A stretch of DNA of 64,000 bases from Streptomyces collinus (GTDB lineage Bacteria; Actinomycetota; Actinomycetes; Streptomycetales; Streptomycetaceae): contig NZ_CP133771.1 in assembly GCF_031348265.1 (NCBI RefSeq), positions 3,844,001 to 3,908,000 on the forward strand, read 5' to 3'. The notes below the pieces were generated by a model, which made no database searches, was not told where the DNA came from, and saw only the letters and a list, made by a program, of their open reading frames with translations. Numbering within the stretch: the stretch's first letter is position 1; every line of letters starts with the position of its first letter. A program made the position numbers and the translations under genes. Shown piece after piece: positions 42,461 to 50,689 of this stretch.

Positions 42461-42657
42461 CGAGAATCGGGTTCTCGCCGGCAACACCCCTCGTTCGAGT
42501 GACCACCCCCGGGGATTGATCTCCGCTGCCGCGGGGAGATCTTCAGCGGGAGGCGGACCGCTCGGGGAAACCGGTCCGAGGGGAATGACCCTGAGAGCTC
42601 GGGGCTCCGGGTCAGCACAGGGGAGGACAGGCCCCGGCGCCACACGGCGCCGGGGCC
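42461..42657. ncRNA. Candidate structured RNA in a 645-bp gene desert
   Basis: Five consecutive hairpins: CGAGAA/TTCTCG (42461-42477), GATCTCC/GGAGATC (42518-42541), CGGACCG/CGGTCCG (42554-42578), TGACCC/GGGTCA with an inner GAGC/GCTC (42586-42614), and a 12-bp GC stem (42630-42657). No protein frame is convincing from 42303 to 42947. Strand cannot be decided; no clear promoter or poly-T tract is seen. It could be a small RNA, or a long leader or trailer of a neighbouring gene. Confidence 0.4.
42630..42657. terminator. Perfect 12-bp GC hairpin
   Basis: GGCCCCGGCGCC and its exact complement GGCGCCGGGGCC flank an ACAC loop. With no T tract it resembles the strong GC-only terminators of Streptomyces. 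It could end transcription from the iron regulator gene (stop 290 bases upstream on the minus strand) or of the candidate RNA. Confidence 0.6.
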
Positions 42658-42744
42658 CTCCACGTCTCCACGGCACATCCTCCCGCCCCCTCCCCGGCCG
42701 GGCGACATCGCTGTCGAGCCTCGGCCCAGAGCCCCTCAGGTCAT

Positions 42745-43869
42745 ATGCCTCACGCGACAGCGTCGCACGGGAAGCGTACGAGCGCTGCCATTCGCCGGAC
42801 TGGATCCCGGATTCGGTCCGGATCACGCCAACGCCACAAGAACTCCCTGCGCATCGGGAGTTGGCCGAAGCCGGCCGCTCGGCTCAGGAGCCGGCGACCC
42901 GGACCGGATCACGCCGGGTCGACCGGACCGGATCAGGCCGGACCAGGTCAGGGCTTGGCGACGAACACGTGGGACGCGACGTCCGACTCCAGCTCGGCCG
43001 CCTCACCGCCGCTGCCCACCAGCACCCCGCCCGCCGACTCCGTCACGCTCACCACCGAGCCGGGCTGCACGCCCGCCCGCCGCAGCGTGTACATCAGCTG
43101 CGCGTCCGTCTGGATCGGCTCACCGATCCGGCGCACCACGACCGTCTTGCCCTCGGCGCCCGGGGCGAGACTGGCCAGCGACACCATGCCCTCGTCCAGG
43201 AAGGGGTCGGCGCCGTCCTTCTCGCCGAGCTCCTCCAGACCCGGGATCGGGTTGCCGTACGGCGACTCCGTCGGGTGCCGCAGCAGCTCCAGGACGCGGC
43301 GCTCCACGGCCTCGCTCATCACGTGCTCCCAGCGGCACGCCTCGGCGTGGACCTGCTCCCACTCCAGCCCGATCACGTCGACGAGCAGACACTCCGCGAG
43401 GCGGTGCTTGCGCATCACACGCGTGGCCAGCCGGCGGCCCTCATCGGTCAGCTCCAGATGCCGGTCACTCGCGACGGACACCAGGCCGTCACGCTCCATG
43501 CGCGCCACGGTCTGGCTGACGGTCGGCCCGCTCTGGTCCAACCGCTCGGCGATACGGGCGCGCATGGGGACCACACCCTCTTCCTCCAGCTCGAGGATGG
43601 TGCGGAGATACATCTCCGTGGTGTCGATCAGTCCGGACATACGTGCCCCTCGAATGAGATCTGCCGGAGGCTGGACGGCTCACCGGCGTGTGCGCTGGCC
43701 CTGCACCCAATTCTGCCGGATACCACCGACAACCGTGCCGCGGGAGGGAAAGCCGGAGATTACCCGGCCGTCCGCAAGGGTACGGACTTCCCTTTCGGGC
43801 GCTTCCCGGCACTCGGCGCGCGCCCCTCTCGGCCGTATTGACACCGCACTGGTCCAGACCGCACCGTGA
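42745..43869 (+). other. Antisense reading frame over dmdR1 (adm-like)
   Basis: An open frame of 374 codons runs antisense across the whole iron regulator gene. Composition is Ser/Arg/Thr-rich, as expected for a frame lying opposite a normal GC-rich gene, so by composition alone it would be a shadow. It is listed because I recall that in S. coelicolor an antiparallel ORF over dmdR1, named adm, was reported to affect siderophore and antibiotic production. Confidence 0.3.
42948..43640 (-). CDS. dmdR1: Iron-dependent repressor, DtxR/IdeR family
   Basis: 230 residues. The winged helix covers the first 70 (LRTILELEEEGVVPMRARIA, LDQSGPTVSQTVARMERDGL). The dimerisation and metal domain has MRKHRLAECLLVDVIG and HAEACRWEHVMSEAVERRV, containing the C-x-x-E-H primary site. 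The C-terminal SH3-like domain starts near 150. It is full-length and all metal ligands look intact, so it should bind iron and repress siderophore and uptake genes. Position next to a SIS gene matches, from memory, S. coelicolor dmdR1. The antisense strand carries long reading frames like the published adm gene. Confidence 0.92.
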   Translation of the reverse strand: MSGLIDTTEMYLRTILELEEEGVVPMRARIAERLDQSGPTVSQTVARMERDGLVSVASDRHLELTDEGRRLATRVMRKHRLAECLLVDVIGLEWEQVHAEACRWEHVMSEAVERRVLELLRHPTESPYGNPIPGLEELGEKDGADPFLDEGMVSLASLAPGAEGKTVVVRRIGEPIQTDAQLMYTLRRAGVQPGSVVSVTESAGGVLVGSGGEAAELESDVASHVFVAKP

Positions 43870-43910
43870 TGCGCGACACGAGCCGCGAGGCCAGCCTGAA
43901 GGGACCCCGT

Positions 43911-44666
43911 ATGAGCGACCGCGCGCCGGCCGGCCAGTTCATCGACGCCGCGATCGGCCTGCTGAGGCGGCTGCGCGACGAGGAGGCCGACAGCATCGCC
44001 GCGGCCGGGACGCTCCTCGCCGACACCGTCGCCGACGGCGGCCGGCTCTTCGCCTTCGGCGCCGGACACTCCTCCCTCGCCGCGCAGGACCTCGTCTACC
44101 GCGCCGGCGGCCTCGCCCTGATGAACCTGCTCGCCGTCCCGGGTGTCGTCGGCGTCGACGTCATGCCCGCACCCCTCGGCTCCGCCCTGGAACGCGTCGA
44201 CGGCCTCGCGAGCGCCGTCCTCGACAGCTCCCCGCTCCGCGCGGGCGACGCCCTCCTGATCATCTCCCTCTCGGGGCGCAACGCCCTGCCCGTCGAGATG
44301 GCCATGAGCGCGCGTGCCCTGGGCGTCAAGGTCATCGGCGTGACCTCGGTGGCCTACGCCTCGGAGACGAAGTCCCGGCACGCCTCCGGGACGTACCTCA
44401 AGGACCACTGCGACCTCGTCCTCGACTCGAAGATCGCGGTCGGCGACGCGGAACTGACCCACGACGGCATCCCCGCCCCCTTCGCCCCCGCCTCGACGGT
44501 CGTCACCTCGGCCCTCCTCCAGGCCGTCATGGCGACGGCCGCCACCACCCTCGCCGACCGCGGCATCGAGCCGCCCCTGCTGCGCTCCGGGAACGTCGAC
44601 GGCGGCCACGACTGGAACGCCCGGGTGATGGAGCAGTACCGCGACCGGATCTTCTACCGGCACTGA
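43911..44666 (+). CDS. SIS-domain sugar-phosphate-binding protein
   Basis: 251 residues from ATG 43911 (GAAGGG upstream). The SIS fold shows RLFAFGAGHSSLAAQDLVYR near 45 and the second phosphosugar site LLIISLSGRNALPVEMAMSA near 115, followed by VIGVTSVAYASE. Members bind phosphorylated sugars as isomerases or regulators; this group resembles UPF0309-type proteins with an N-acetylmuramate-6-phosphate etherase-like fold. An amino-sugar phosphate ligand is plausible. No sugar kinase or transporter is adjacent. It converges with the caspase gene, 16 bases apart. Confidence 0.88.
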   Translation: MSDRAPAGQFIDAAIGLLRRLRDEEADSIAAAGTLLADTVADGGRLFAFGAGHSSLAAQDLVYRAGGLALMNLLAVPGVVGVDVMPAPLGSALERVDGLASAVLDSSPLRAGDALLIISLSGRNALPVEMAMSARALGVKVIGVTSVAYASETKSRHASGTYLKDHCDLVLDSKIAVGDAELTHDGIPAPFAPASTVVTSALLQAVMATAATTLADRGIEPPLLRSGNVDGGHDWNARVMEQYRDRIFYRH

Positions 44667-44682
44667 CGGCCCCGCCGTCCGG

Positions 44683-45792
44683 TCAGCCGCGTGAGACCTC
44701 TCGGGTCCAGTGAGCCAGGGCACGTTCCACTCCCGGCAGGGCCGGGTGGCCGGACGACTTGGCACGCAGGGCGTCGACCAGGGCGGACAGCAGGGCCGCG
44801 GCCCGCTCGGGGGATCCGGCGGTACCGGTCACGACGGCGTGGTTGCGGCGGACGTCGATGCTGAAGTCGTCGAACGGGCCCAGCAGATCGGTCGCGTCCC
44901 TGACCAGGTCGGCCAGGACGTGCACCAGTTGCGGCAGCATCGCCGGATCCGGCACGGGGGTGGCAGGCGACGGCTCGGTGAGCTTCTTGAGCCGCTGGGC
45001 GAAGGCTGCGCGGGCACGCAGCCCCGCCGGTGTCCGCTGGGTTCCGTGGGCCGGGTTGACCGCGAGCGCGATGTGGCCCGACCCGTCCACGGTCTGCTGG
45101 TGAGGAGCGGGATAACCGGTGGGGAAAATACCCGTCGACGGAGCCTGGGTGGTGGGCAGGACCACCGCCAGCCGGTCGTAGAGGGTGGACAGGCCGAGAT
45201 CCGGCGGCCCCTCGGGTATGCCCTCGTCGAGGATCCTGAGCAGTCCCCCGGTGAAGCCGGTCAGCGTTCCCTCGGGCGGGAAGAGAGCCTTCTGGGTGCG
45301 GCCGCACGCGGTGAACAGATGGATGCCGTGACCTTCCGGGCCGAGGGCGCGGCCGGAGAAGCAGCAGTCGAGAATCGCGACCTTGTGCCGCGCCGACGAC
45401 TCCCGCATCAGCGCGGCGACTTCGGCGAACGGCAGGGAGGGGCTCGGATCGCCTCCGCTGCGATGCTGGCTGGAGGTGGTGAGCGCCAGACAGAGACGGT
45501 CGTCCCGGCCGAGCAGTCCGTGACCACAGTAGAAGAAGAGCAGCAGATCGACGTCGGGTTCCCGGACCATCCGGCGCAGGGGCTCCAGCACTTGACGGGT
45601 GTCCGCGGGCTCCGGGACCACCTTGGTCCGGCGCGCGTCGAACACTCCCTGCGCACCGCTGAGCGCGGCCCCGAGGGTCCGGGCCGTGGTCACGGCCTGG
45701 GGCATCGAGGTCAGAGAGCTGGGAGGGACGTGCCGGCCGGTGCCCACGAGCAGTGCGGAGGCGGTGGCGGGGCGCCATGCGAGCCAGGTCAT
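44683..45792 (-). CDS. Caspase-like protease, EACC1-associated type
   Basis: 369 residues. The caspase (C14) core is in the first 230: SALLVGTGRHVPPSSL, the catalytic His in LLFFYCGHGLLGRDDRL (His91) and the catalytic Cys in VAILDCCFSGRAL (Cys144), followed by LFTACGRTQKALFPPEG. Residues about 255-369 form a second region (FAQRLKKL, LADLVRDATDLLGPFDDFSI) of unknown fold, probably the regulatory or adaptor part. Its ATG overlaps the stop of the EACC1-like gene by four bases. Such caspases are predicted effectors of anti-viral or self-killing systems in multicellular bacteria. It is the last gene of a four-gene operon. Confidence 0.88.
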   Translation of the reverse strand: MTWLAWRPATASALLVGTGRHVPPSSLTSMPQAVTTARTLGAALSGAQGVFDARRTKVVPEPADTRQVLEPLRRMVREPDVDLLLFFYCGHGLLGRDDRLCLALTTSSQHRSGGDPSPSLPFAEVAALMRESSARHKVAILDCCFSGRALGPEGHGIHLFTACGRTQKALFPPEGTLTGFTGGLLRILDEGIPEGPPDLGLSTLYDRLAVVLPTTQAPSTGIFPTGYPAPHQQTVDGSGHIALAVNPAHGTQRTPAGLRARAAFAQRLKKLTEPSPATPVPDPAMLPQLVHVLADLVRDATDLLGPFDDFSIDVRRNHAVVTGTAGSPERAAALLSALVDALRAKSSGHPALPGVERALAHWTREVSRG

Positions 45793-46202
45793 TCATCCGG
45801 TCCGGGTGGGGCGACGACGAATTCGGACAGTTGGGCCATGACGGCGGGCAGTTGGTCCTCGTCGTCGACCGCGGCACTCACCCGGGTGCCGTCGGGCCGC
45901 ACCACCTCGAACTCGATCCGCCGGTGGACCGGCCGCCGTTGCTGAAGCCAGAGGAAGAACGCGTTGGTGGCCGCGGCGATCACTGCCGCGGAGGCGTTGA
46001 CGATGTCCACGGCGACGGCGACATCACCTTGTTCCCCCGGGGCGGGTGGCTCGGTGCGCAGGCTCGCCCTGCCGGCCAGCTGGTCCGTGTCGTTGATCCA
46101 CTCCGCCAGGTCCCGGTTCAGGGCGTCGACCTGAGCCGGCGACTCCGTGAAGGAGAAGGTCAGCGCCTTCTCCGGCGCCTGGGGCGCGGGTGCTTCGGGC
46201 AT
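45789..46202 (-). CDS. EACC1-like effector-associated constant component
   Basis: 137 residues. Architecture: a short Pro/Ala N terminus, a ferredoxin-like strand-helix-strand (LTFSFTESPAQVDALNRDLA), a hydrophobic helix near 62-86 (IVNASAAVIAAATNAFFLWL) and a final strand pair IEFEVVRPDGTRVSAAVDD. This matches my memory of EACC1, a small membrane-linked protein defined by its constant association with caspases and other effectors. It probably tethers or senses for the caspase encoded next, with which it is translationally coupled. ATG 46202; 53 bases follow the upstream gene. Confidence 0.8.
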   Translation of the reverse strand: MPEAPAPQAPEKALTFSFTESPAQVDALNRDLAEWINDTDQLAGRASLRTEPPAPGEQGDVAVAVDIVNASAAVIAAATNAFFLWLQQRRPVHRRIEFEVVRPDGTRVSAAVDDEDQLPAVMAQLSEFVVAPPGPDE

Positions 46203-46255
46203 GTCAGGTGGCTCCTGCTCGTCGGTCGGATCATGGTGTGGCCGGGGTTCGGCGG

Positions 46256-47479
46256 TCAGACAGCGGGGCCGAAGTCGGTCCAGCCGGCGTCGGTGCTGCC
46301 GGCAGGCGCTCCGGGGTGGGGATCGTGTGGTGCTCGCGACTTCAGCACGAAGAGGTCGGGCCCGCCGGGCTCCTCGTGGGGCAAGCGGAAGACGGTGGCC
46401 GCCTCGTCGGCGTCCACGAGATCGGCGAGGACCGTCACCGTCCCCGGGTCGCTCAGCCACAGTTGCCCCGCGAGCGAGGTCCGCAGCGCCCCGGGAACCT
46501 CCTGCCAGTAGGCGTCTCGCTGCCAGTCCCGGTTGACGCCCAGCAGGTTGCCGCAGGCCACCCGGTGGTCCTCCGGGCCCTGCGGGCGGACGACGACCGC
46601 CCCCGAGCTCCTCGGCGCCACGGCGTGGCTGATGAGACCGGTCAGGACGTCGGACACGGGGTCCTCGCCCTCGACTGCGACCGAGACGCGCGCCCGGTGC
46701 AGCCGCCCGGTGTAACGTCGCGCGGCCGCCTCGTACAGACCGTGCGCCTCCCGGGCGAAGGGGTCGCCCGGCACGGGGAGTCCGTACATGGGATCGGGCG
46801 GTGCCGGCTCCGCGAGGGTCCCGAAAGCCTGCGCTCTCATCGTCAGCCCCTCGGTGAGTCCGGGCGGAGCGGAGCACGGTTCGAGGCACACGCTGACCAC
46901 CGTCCGCCGCGGTTCCGCGGCCAGGTGGGTCCAGATCCGGTCCCAAGAAGCGTCAGGAGCGTCGAACCGGGAGACCGTGGTTCCGACCCGTTCCGCTCCC
47001 CAGACACGGGTCAGCGGCCTGCAGGTGATGCGCTTGCGGATCTCGGCGATCGCGCCCCACTGGGGAACGAACGGGGCGAGCAGGCGCGCGATCTCCGCCG
47101 GGTCCTCGACCCGGGTCCCCGTCACGTGCGCCGGGAACCGCGCCAGCGCGGGAAGCGCGTCCAGCGCGGCCCGGACCGCGGCTGCCGGGCTGGCGCCGTA
47201 CAGCTGGGCGATGACGGCCGTTTCGATCCGTCCGCTCACCGGATCACTGATGAACCGCAGATCCCAGCGGGCGGTGGTGCGATCGGTCCAGAGAGCCGCG
47301 AGCCACGTCCGCTCGGCGGTGATCCGGTCGGCTCTGCGCCTGGCTTCGGAGAACTCCGGGTAGAGGCCCTCCGGCAACGGGGCGGGACTCAGCGAGAATG
47401 CGACGTAGGCCCAGCTCTCCCCACTGGGAGCAGCGCGCAGCAGAACGCCCGGCGCACCCTCCGGATCGGCTTCGGCCAT
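46256..47479 (-). CDS. Unrecognised 407-residue protein of the caspase operon
   Basis: ATG 47479 follows GGAGGATCAG, an excellent ribosome-binding site. No membrane span or catalytic motif is evident. Segments: SGESWAYVAFSLSPAPLPEG, RTTARWDLRFISDPVSGRIE, AVIAQLYGASPAAAVRAALD and a C-terminal VFRLPHEEPGGPDLFVLKSR. The latter recalls the region before the P-loop in HerA/FtsK-like membrane ATPases, but no P-loop is present here, so it may be a stand-alone version of that domain. It is probably a sensor or scaffold. I do not assign a function. Confidence 0.6.
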   Translation of the reverse strand: MAEADPEGAPGVLLRAAPSGESWAYVAFSLSPAPLPEGLYPEFSEARRRADRITAERTWLAALWTDRTTARWDLRFISDPVSGRIETAVIAQLYGASPAAAVRAALDALPALARFPAHVTGTRVEDPAEIARLLAPFVPQWGAIAEIRKRITCRPLTRVWGAERVGTTVSRFDAPDASWDRIWTHLAAEPRRTVVSVCLEPCSAPPGLTEGLTMRAQAFGTLAEPAPPDPMYGLPVPGDPFAREAHGLYEAAARRYTGRLHRARVSVAVEGEDPVSDVLTGLISHAVAPRSSGAVVVRPQGPEDHRVACGNLLGVNRDWQRDAYWQEVPGALRTSLAGQLWLSDPGTVTVLADLVDADEAATVFRLPHEEPGGPDLFVLKSRAPHDPHPGAPAGSTDAGWTDFGPAV

Positions 47480-47603
47480 CTGATCCTCCCACCTTGGTCC
47501 CGGTCCACCGCGCTCCCAGGTCGCGTCGTCCCGGCGGTCCCTGCCGGACATCGCATGCGGTTCGCCGGCTCGCACCGCACGTGGCGGTGCGAGCCGGGGC
47601 CCC

Positions 47604-48482
47604 TCAAGGCCGAGGAGGTGCCCCGCCCGCGGGCGGCCCCCAGGCGGGCGGGGAGGCGGGCGGGGAGTCGATGCCCGGGGTCGGCGCGGACCTCGCCTGG
47701 TCGGTCTGCACCGGCGGCAGTCCCTGGGGGAAGGCATAGGTGACGGGCACCACGACCTGGTCCACCGCCGTGGCCAGTCCCTCCCGGCACGCCGCGTGCA
47801 CCGCCTCGCGCATGGCCCTCACGCCCTCCGTGCGCATCATGATCCGCTCGGGGCTCAGGCGGCCCATGATCGACGCGAGCAGGTCCGACACGAATCCGCC
47901 GATCAAGGCGTATCCGCGGCGCGAACGCCACATCTGCCATCCCAGATAGAGGCTCGTACCGTACGAGAAGACCGAGACGTAGACCTGGCACTTGCCCTCC
48001 GAGAGCACCAGGCGATTGCGCACCTGCTCCCGGCCCAGTCCGGTGGCGATGAGCCGTTCGGCGCGGTCGACGGGGATGGAGCGGCGCGCGAGCGTACCGG
48101 CGATGGAGACGTATGCCGAGTCGAGGGATCCGCTCCGGTCCGCCACCAGGACCCGCCATTCGGCGATCGGTTCGGTCAGGCGCATCCCGAGCAGGGTCAC
48201 CCAGAAGGCGATGCCCGAGGCGATGTACGCCAGCACGATCATGACGGCGAATCCCTCGCCACTGCCTCCGACGAGAAGGATGAGCCCGAAGAAGACCGGC
48301 GGCAGGAACGCCAGGAACGACGCGAGGACGGCGTAGACGAAGAGCTGGAGCAGCTGCCGCCAGCTGACCGAGTCGTCGAGGTGGATCTCCACCGGCGTGT
48401 GCCGCAGGTTCTTGTCGAGATATGCGGCGTTGGCGTCACCGCCTCTCCACCCCGGCAGGCTGGTGTACCCGTTGTCGCTCAT
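47604..48482 (-). CDS. Two-span membrane protein, first gene of the caspase operon
   Basis: 292 residues from ATG 48482 (AGGGGGACAT upstream). A 40-residue cytoplasmic start is followed by two hydrophobic spans near 45-67 (LQLFVYAVLASFLAFLPPVF) and 75-98 (FAVMIVLAYIASGIAFWVTL). A soluble domain of about 150 residues follows (WRVLVADRSGSLDSAYVSIA, GTSLYLGWQMWRSRRGYALI), then a Pro-rich tail (SPPASPPAWGPPAGGAPPRP). The tail could bind an SH3-like or EVH1-like partner. No family recognised. It lies 124 bases before the unknown gene and is probably the membrane anchor of the system. Confidence 0.65.
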   Translation of the reverse strand: MSDNGYTSLPGWRGGDANAAYLDKNLRHTPVEIHLDDSVSWRQLLQLFVYAVLASFLAFLPPVFFGLILLVGGSGEGFAVMIVLAYIASGIAFWVTLLGMRLTEPIAEWRVLVADRSGSLDSAYVSIAGTLARRSIPVDRAERLIATGLGREQVRNRLVLSEGKCQVYVSVFSYGTSLYLGWQMWRSRRGYALIGGFVSDLLASIMGRLSPERIMMRTEGVRAMREAVHAACREGLATAVDQVVVPVTYAFPQGLPPVQTDQARSAPTPGIDSPPASPPAWGPPAGGAPPRP

Positions 48483-48850
48483 ATGTCCCCCTGAGTGGTC
48501 CCGGATCCGAGGTATCGGAAATTACCCATCGTGCGCGGCCGGTTACACATGATCGAAGGTCCCGAAACCGTGACGGCCCACGTTCGTTGAACGCGCGCGG
48601 TCTTGATCGGGAGCACTTACAATCTCCCACTTGCGACCCGGCTCAGGAGGCCCGGTCCGGGCACCAGCGGGCACTCCCCTACCGAGCGACGGGGAGCGGT
48701 CTCCCAGGACGTGCGGCGCGGAACGCCACCGGATACGGCCGCCACGGCCCGGATCCCCGGCGGCGGGCAGGCGGCCGGCAGCCCTCTGGACGAATCCGCC
48801 CACCCCGTGCCTTCACGGTCTTGACACCCCCACCGGTGGGCTTGGTGCAG
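48483..48850. promoter_or_regulatory. Promoter region of the caspase operon, 368 bp
   Basis: Contains an inverted repeat GGGAG (48609-48613)/CTCCC (48624-48628) around CACTTACAAT, and TAATTT on the minus strand near 48520 as a possible -10. It separates the operon from the end of the PAS gene. No gene is convincing in it. Confidence 0.45.
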
Positions 48851-50248
48851 TCAGTCCCCGTCCGACAGCCCCGCCAGGTCCAGCGCCGAAGCGATCCGCA
48901 CCGCCACGTCCTCCGCGTACATCGCGTCGGACCGCTCGAAGGCACTGCGGCCGGCGCCCCGCAGGAACGTCACGACGCCCAGGGTCCGGCCCCGGCTGCG
49001 CAGCACCGCGCACAGGGCGTGGACCGCGTCCGGGGGCCACTGGCGGGCCTGGGCCCACTCTCGGGCCGCCTCGGGCGCGGCGGCGCCCGCGCTCGCACGC
49101 AGGGCTCCCACGCGCTCCACGCACTGCAGGGCCGGATGTCCCTCGGCGTAACGGACGGGCAGCCCCGCCTGGCCGGCCAGCCTGCTCGGGCCCGGCGCTC
49201 CGGACGGAGTGGCGGCGACCCGGACCAGCCGGACCGGCGCCTCGGCCTCCGCGTCGGTGAGCGCGCCGCCGGCGACCCGGTCGATCAGTCCGTGGTCGGC
49301 GAAACCGGCCAGGGCGAAGTCCAGATGGACCGTCGCCGCCTCCGCCGGGTCCTCGCACTCGGCGGCGGCCCGCGATGCGCGGTGCAGCTGCTGCGTACGG
49401 AAGCGCAGCAGGGACGCCTCCTGCTCGGCCTGCTTGGCCTCCGTCACGTCCTGGAACAACCAGCCCACACCCAGCGGAACCGGCTCCTCCGCGAGCGGCG
49501 AGGCCAGCCGCAGGAAGCCGCTGCGCCAGCACCGCCGCTGCTCGCCCTCCTTGGCGCGCACGCTCACCCACACCTCGGCGGGCGCGGGCGGCGCGCCCTC
49601 CGCCAGCACATGCTGCAGCGCGCTCTCCAGCTCTTCCACGCCGTGCGACAGCAGCTCCCCGAGCGGCCGCCCCAGCACCGACGTACGGCCCGTGCCCAGC
49701 GCGCGGGCCGCGTGCGCGTTCACCACGGCCGGCCGCAGGTCCACGTCCACCAGCACGACACCCCAGCTGGCGTCCTCGAACAGGGCCTCGCTCAGCGCGA
49801 TCGAGCGCTCCAGATCGATCTGCGCGTGCACCTCGCTGAACGCGCAGTACACCCCCGCCGGCTTGCCGTCGGGCCCGCGCACCGCCGCCGACTGCGTGCG
49901 GACGAGCACCCGCCCGCCGTCCTTCGTCAGCAGGGCGAACTCGTGCACCTGCCGCCCGGGCGCGTGCATCACCGACAGCAGCCGCCCCTCGACCTCCTCG
50001 GCGTCCGCACTGCGCACGGCCCACCCGGCCAGCCCACGCCGCCCCACGGCCTCGTCCGCGCCCCAGCCCAGGATCCGCTCGGCCTCACGGTTCCAGTGCG
50101 TCACGACTCCGTCGGCGTCGAACGCGCACAGCGCCGCGTCCATGCCGTCCAGCAAAGCGGCAAGCAGATCCGAACCATCCGAACTCTCCCGCTCGGGCTC
50201 GTCCGGCCCCAGCTCGTCGGTGGTCCCACTACGCCGGGAAGCACTCAC
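48851..50248 (-). CDS. PAS-PAS-GAF sensory protein
   Basis: 465 residues from GTG 50248 (GGGGGTCC upstream). The first PAS domain (about 30-150) contains FDADGVVTHWNREAERILGW and the second (about 155-280) DVDLRPAVVNAHAARALG, followed by a C-terminal C motif GWLFQDVTEAK. Residues about 300-460 form a GAF-like domain. There is no kinase, phosphatase or cyclase domain, though Streptomyces relatives commonly carry PP2C phosphatase; here the output domain is absent. It may act as a sensor subunit for another protein. Confidence 0.82.
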   Translation of the reverse strand: MSASRRSGTTDELGPDEPERESSDGSDLLAALLDGMDAALCAFDADGVVTHWNREAERILGWGADEAVGRRGLAGWAVRSADAEEVEGRLLSVMHAPGRQVHEFALLTKDGGRVLVRTQSAAVRGPDGKPAGVYCAFSEVHAQIDLERSIALSEALFEDASWGVVLVDVDLRPAVVNAHAARALGTGRTSVLGRPLGELLSHGVEELESALQHVLAEGAPPAPAEVWVSVRAKEGEQRRCWRSGFLRLASPLAEEPVPLGVGWLFQDVTEAKQAEQEASLLRFRTQQLHRASRAAAECEDPAEAATVHLDFALAGFADHGLIDRVAGGALTDAEAEAPVRLVRVAATPSGAPGPSRLAGQAGLPVRYAEGHPALQCVERVGALRASAGAAAPEAAREWAQARQWPPDAVHALCAVLRSRGRTLGVVTFLRGAGRSAFERSDAMYAEDVAVRIASALDLAGLSDGD

Positions 50249-50445
50249 CTGGACCCCCTGCAGGCTGCGTCCGCACGTACGGCACGTCGGTTCGCTCCTT
50301 GCAATCATTCAACTGGAAGGTGACCCAGCACACACCGAGTTCCCACAACATTGAAGGAATCGTTGTACGGCGGCAATCCCCACGTCAACGCCCACGGAGA
50401 CGGCCCGCGCGGCACCTGTCACCCCTGTTCCCCGGAAAAAAGCGG

Positions 50446-50475
50446 TTGATCCGGAGCCGAACGGTTTCTTAGGCT
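50446..50475 (+). promoter_or_regulatory. Promoter of the HIT-protein leader transcript
   Basis: TTGATC (50446-50451) and TAGGCT (50470-50475) with an 18-base spacer. Start of transcription would be near 50482, giving a 245-base leader before the HIT gene. Confidence 0.55.
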
Positions 50476-50507
50476 CCAGGTACACGAGAAGGGAGGTGGT
50501 TCGGCAG

Positions 50508-50546
50508 ATGTATGAGAACCGGACGCGTGAGGTGGCTGCGGGCTAG
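50508..50546 (+). CDS. Leader peptide of 12 residues
   Basis: ATG 50508 to TAG 50546 encodes MYENRTREVAAG. GGAGG lies nine bases upstream, with AGAAGGGAGG the strongest ribosome-binding site in the area. It is followed by 80 bases and then a long hairpin. The position in a predicted 5' leader, and no other use for so strong a ribosome-binding site, support translation. No run of one amino acid is present, so classical amino-acid attenuation is not indicated. Confidence 0.5.
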   Translation: MYENRTREVAAG

Positions 50547-50627
50547 CGGCCCGTCACCACACACAGTGCGGTGCCGGACCAGCGCGTGAACGAAGCGCGC
50601 AGCCGGCCCAATCTCCAGCAGTCACCC

Positions 50628-50689
50628 GACCCGCGAGTCGCCGGTACGTCCGGCCGGCTCCTCCTCAGGAGGAACCAGACTCGCGGGTC
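50628..50689 (+). terminator. Attenuator-like hairpin in the HIT-gene leader
   Basis: A perfect 12-bp stem GACCCGCGAGTC/GACTCGCGGGTC encloses an inner TCCTC/GAGGA hairpin with AGGAGGA held on its 3' side. A T-rich stretch follows (GTCTGCGTTTGTGTGTT). The structure could terminate transcription or sequester the AGGAGGA. Confidence 0.6.
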
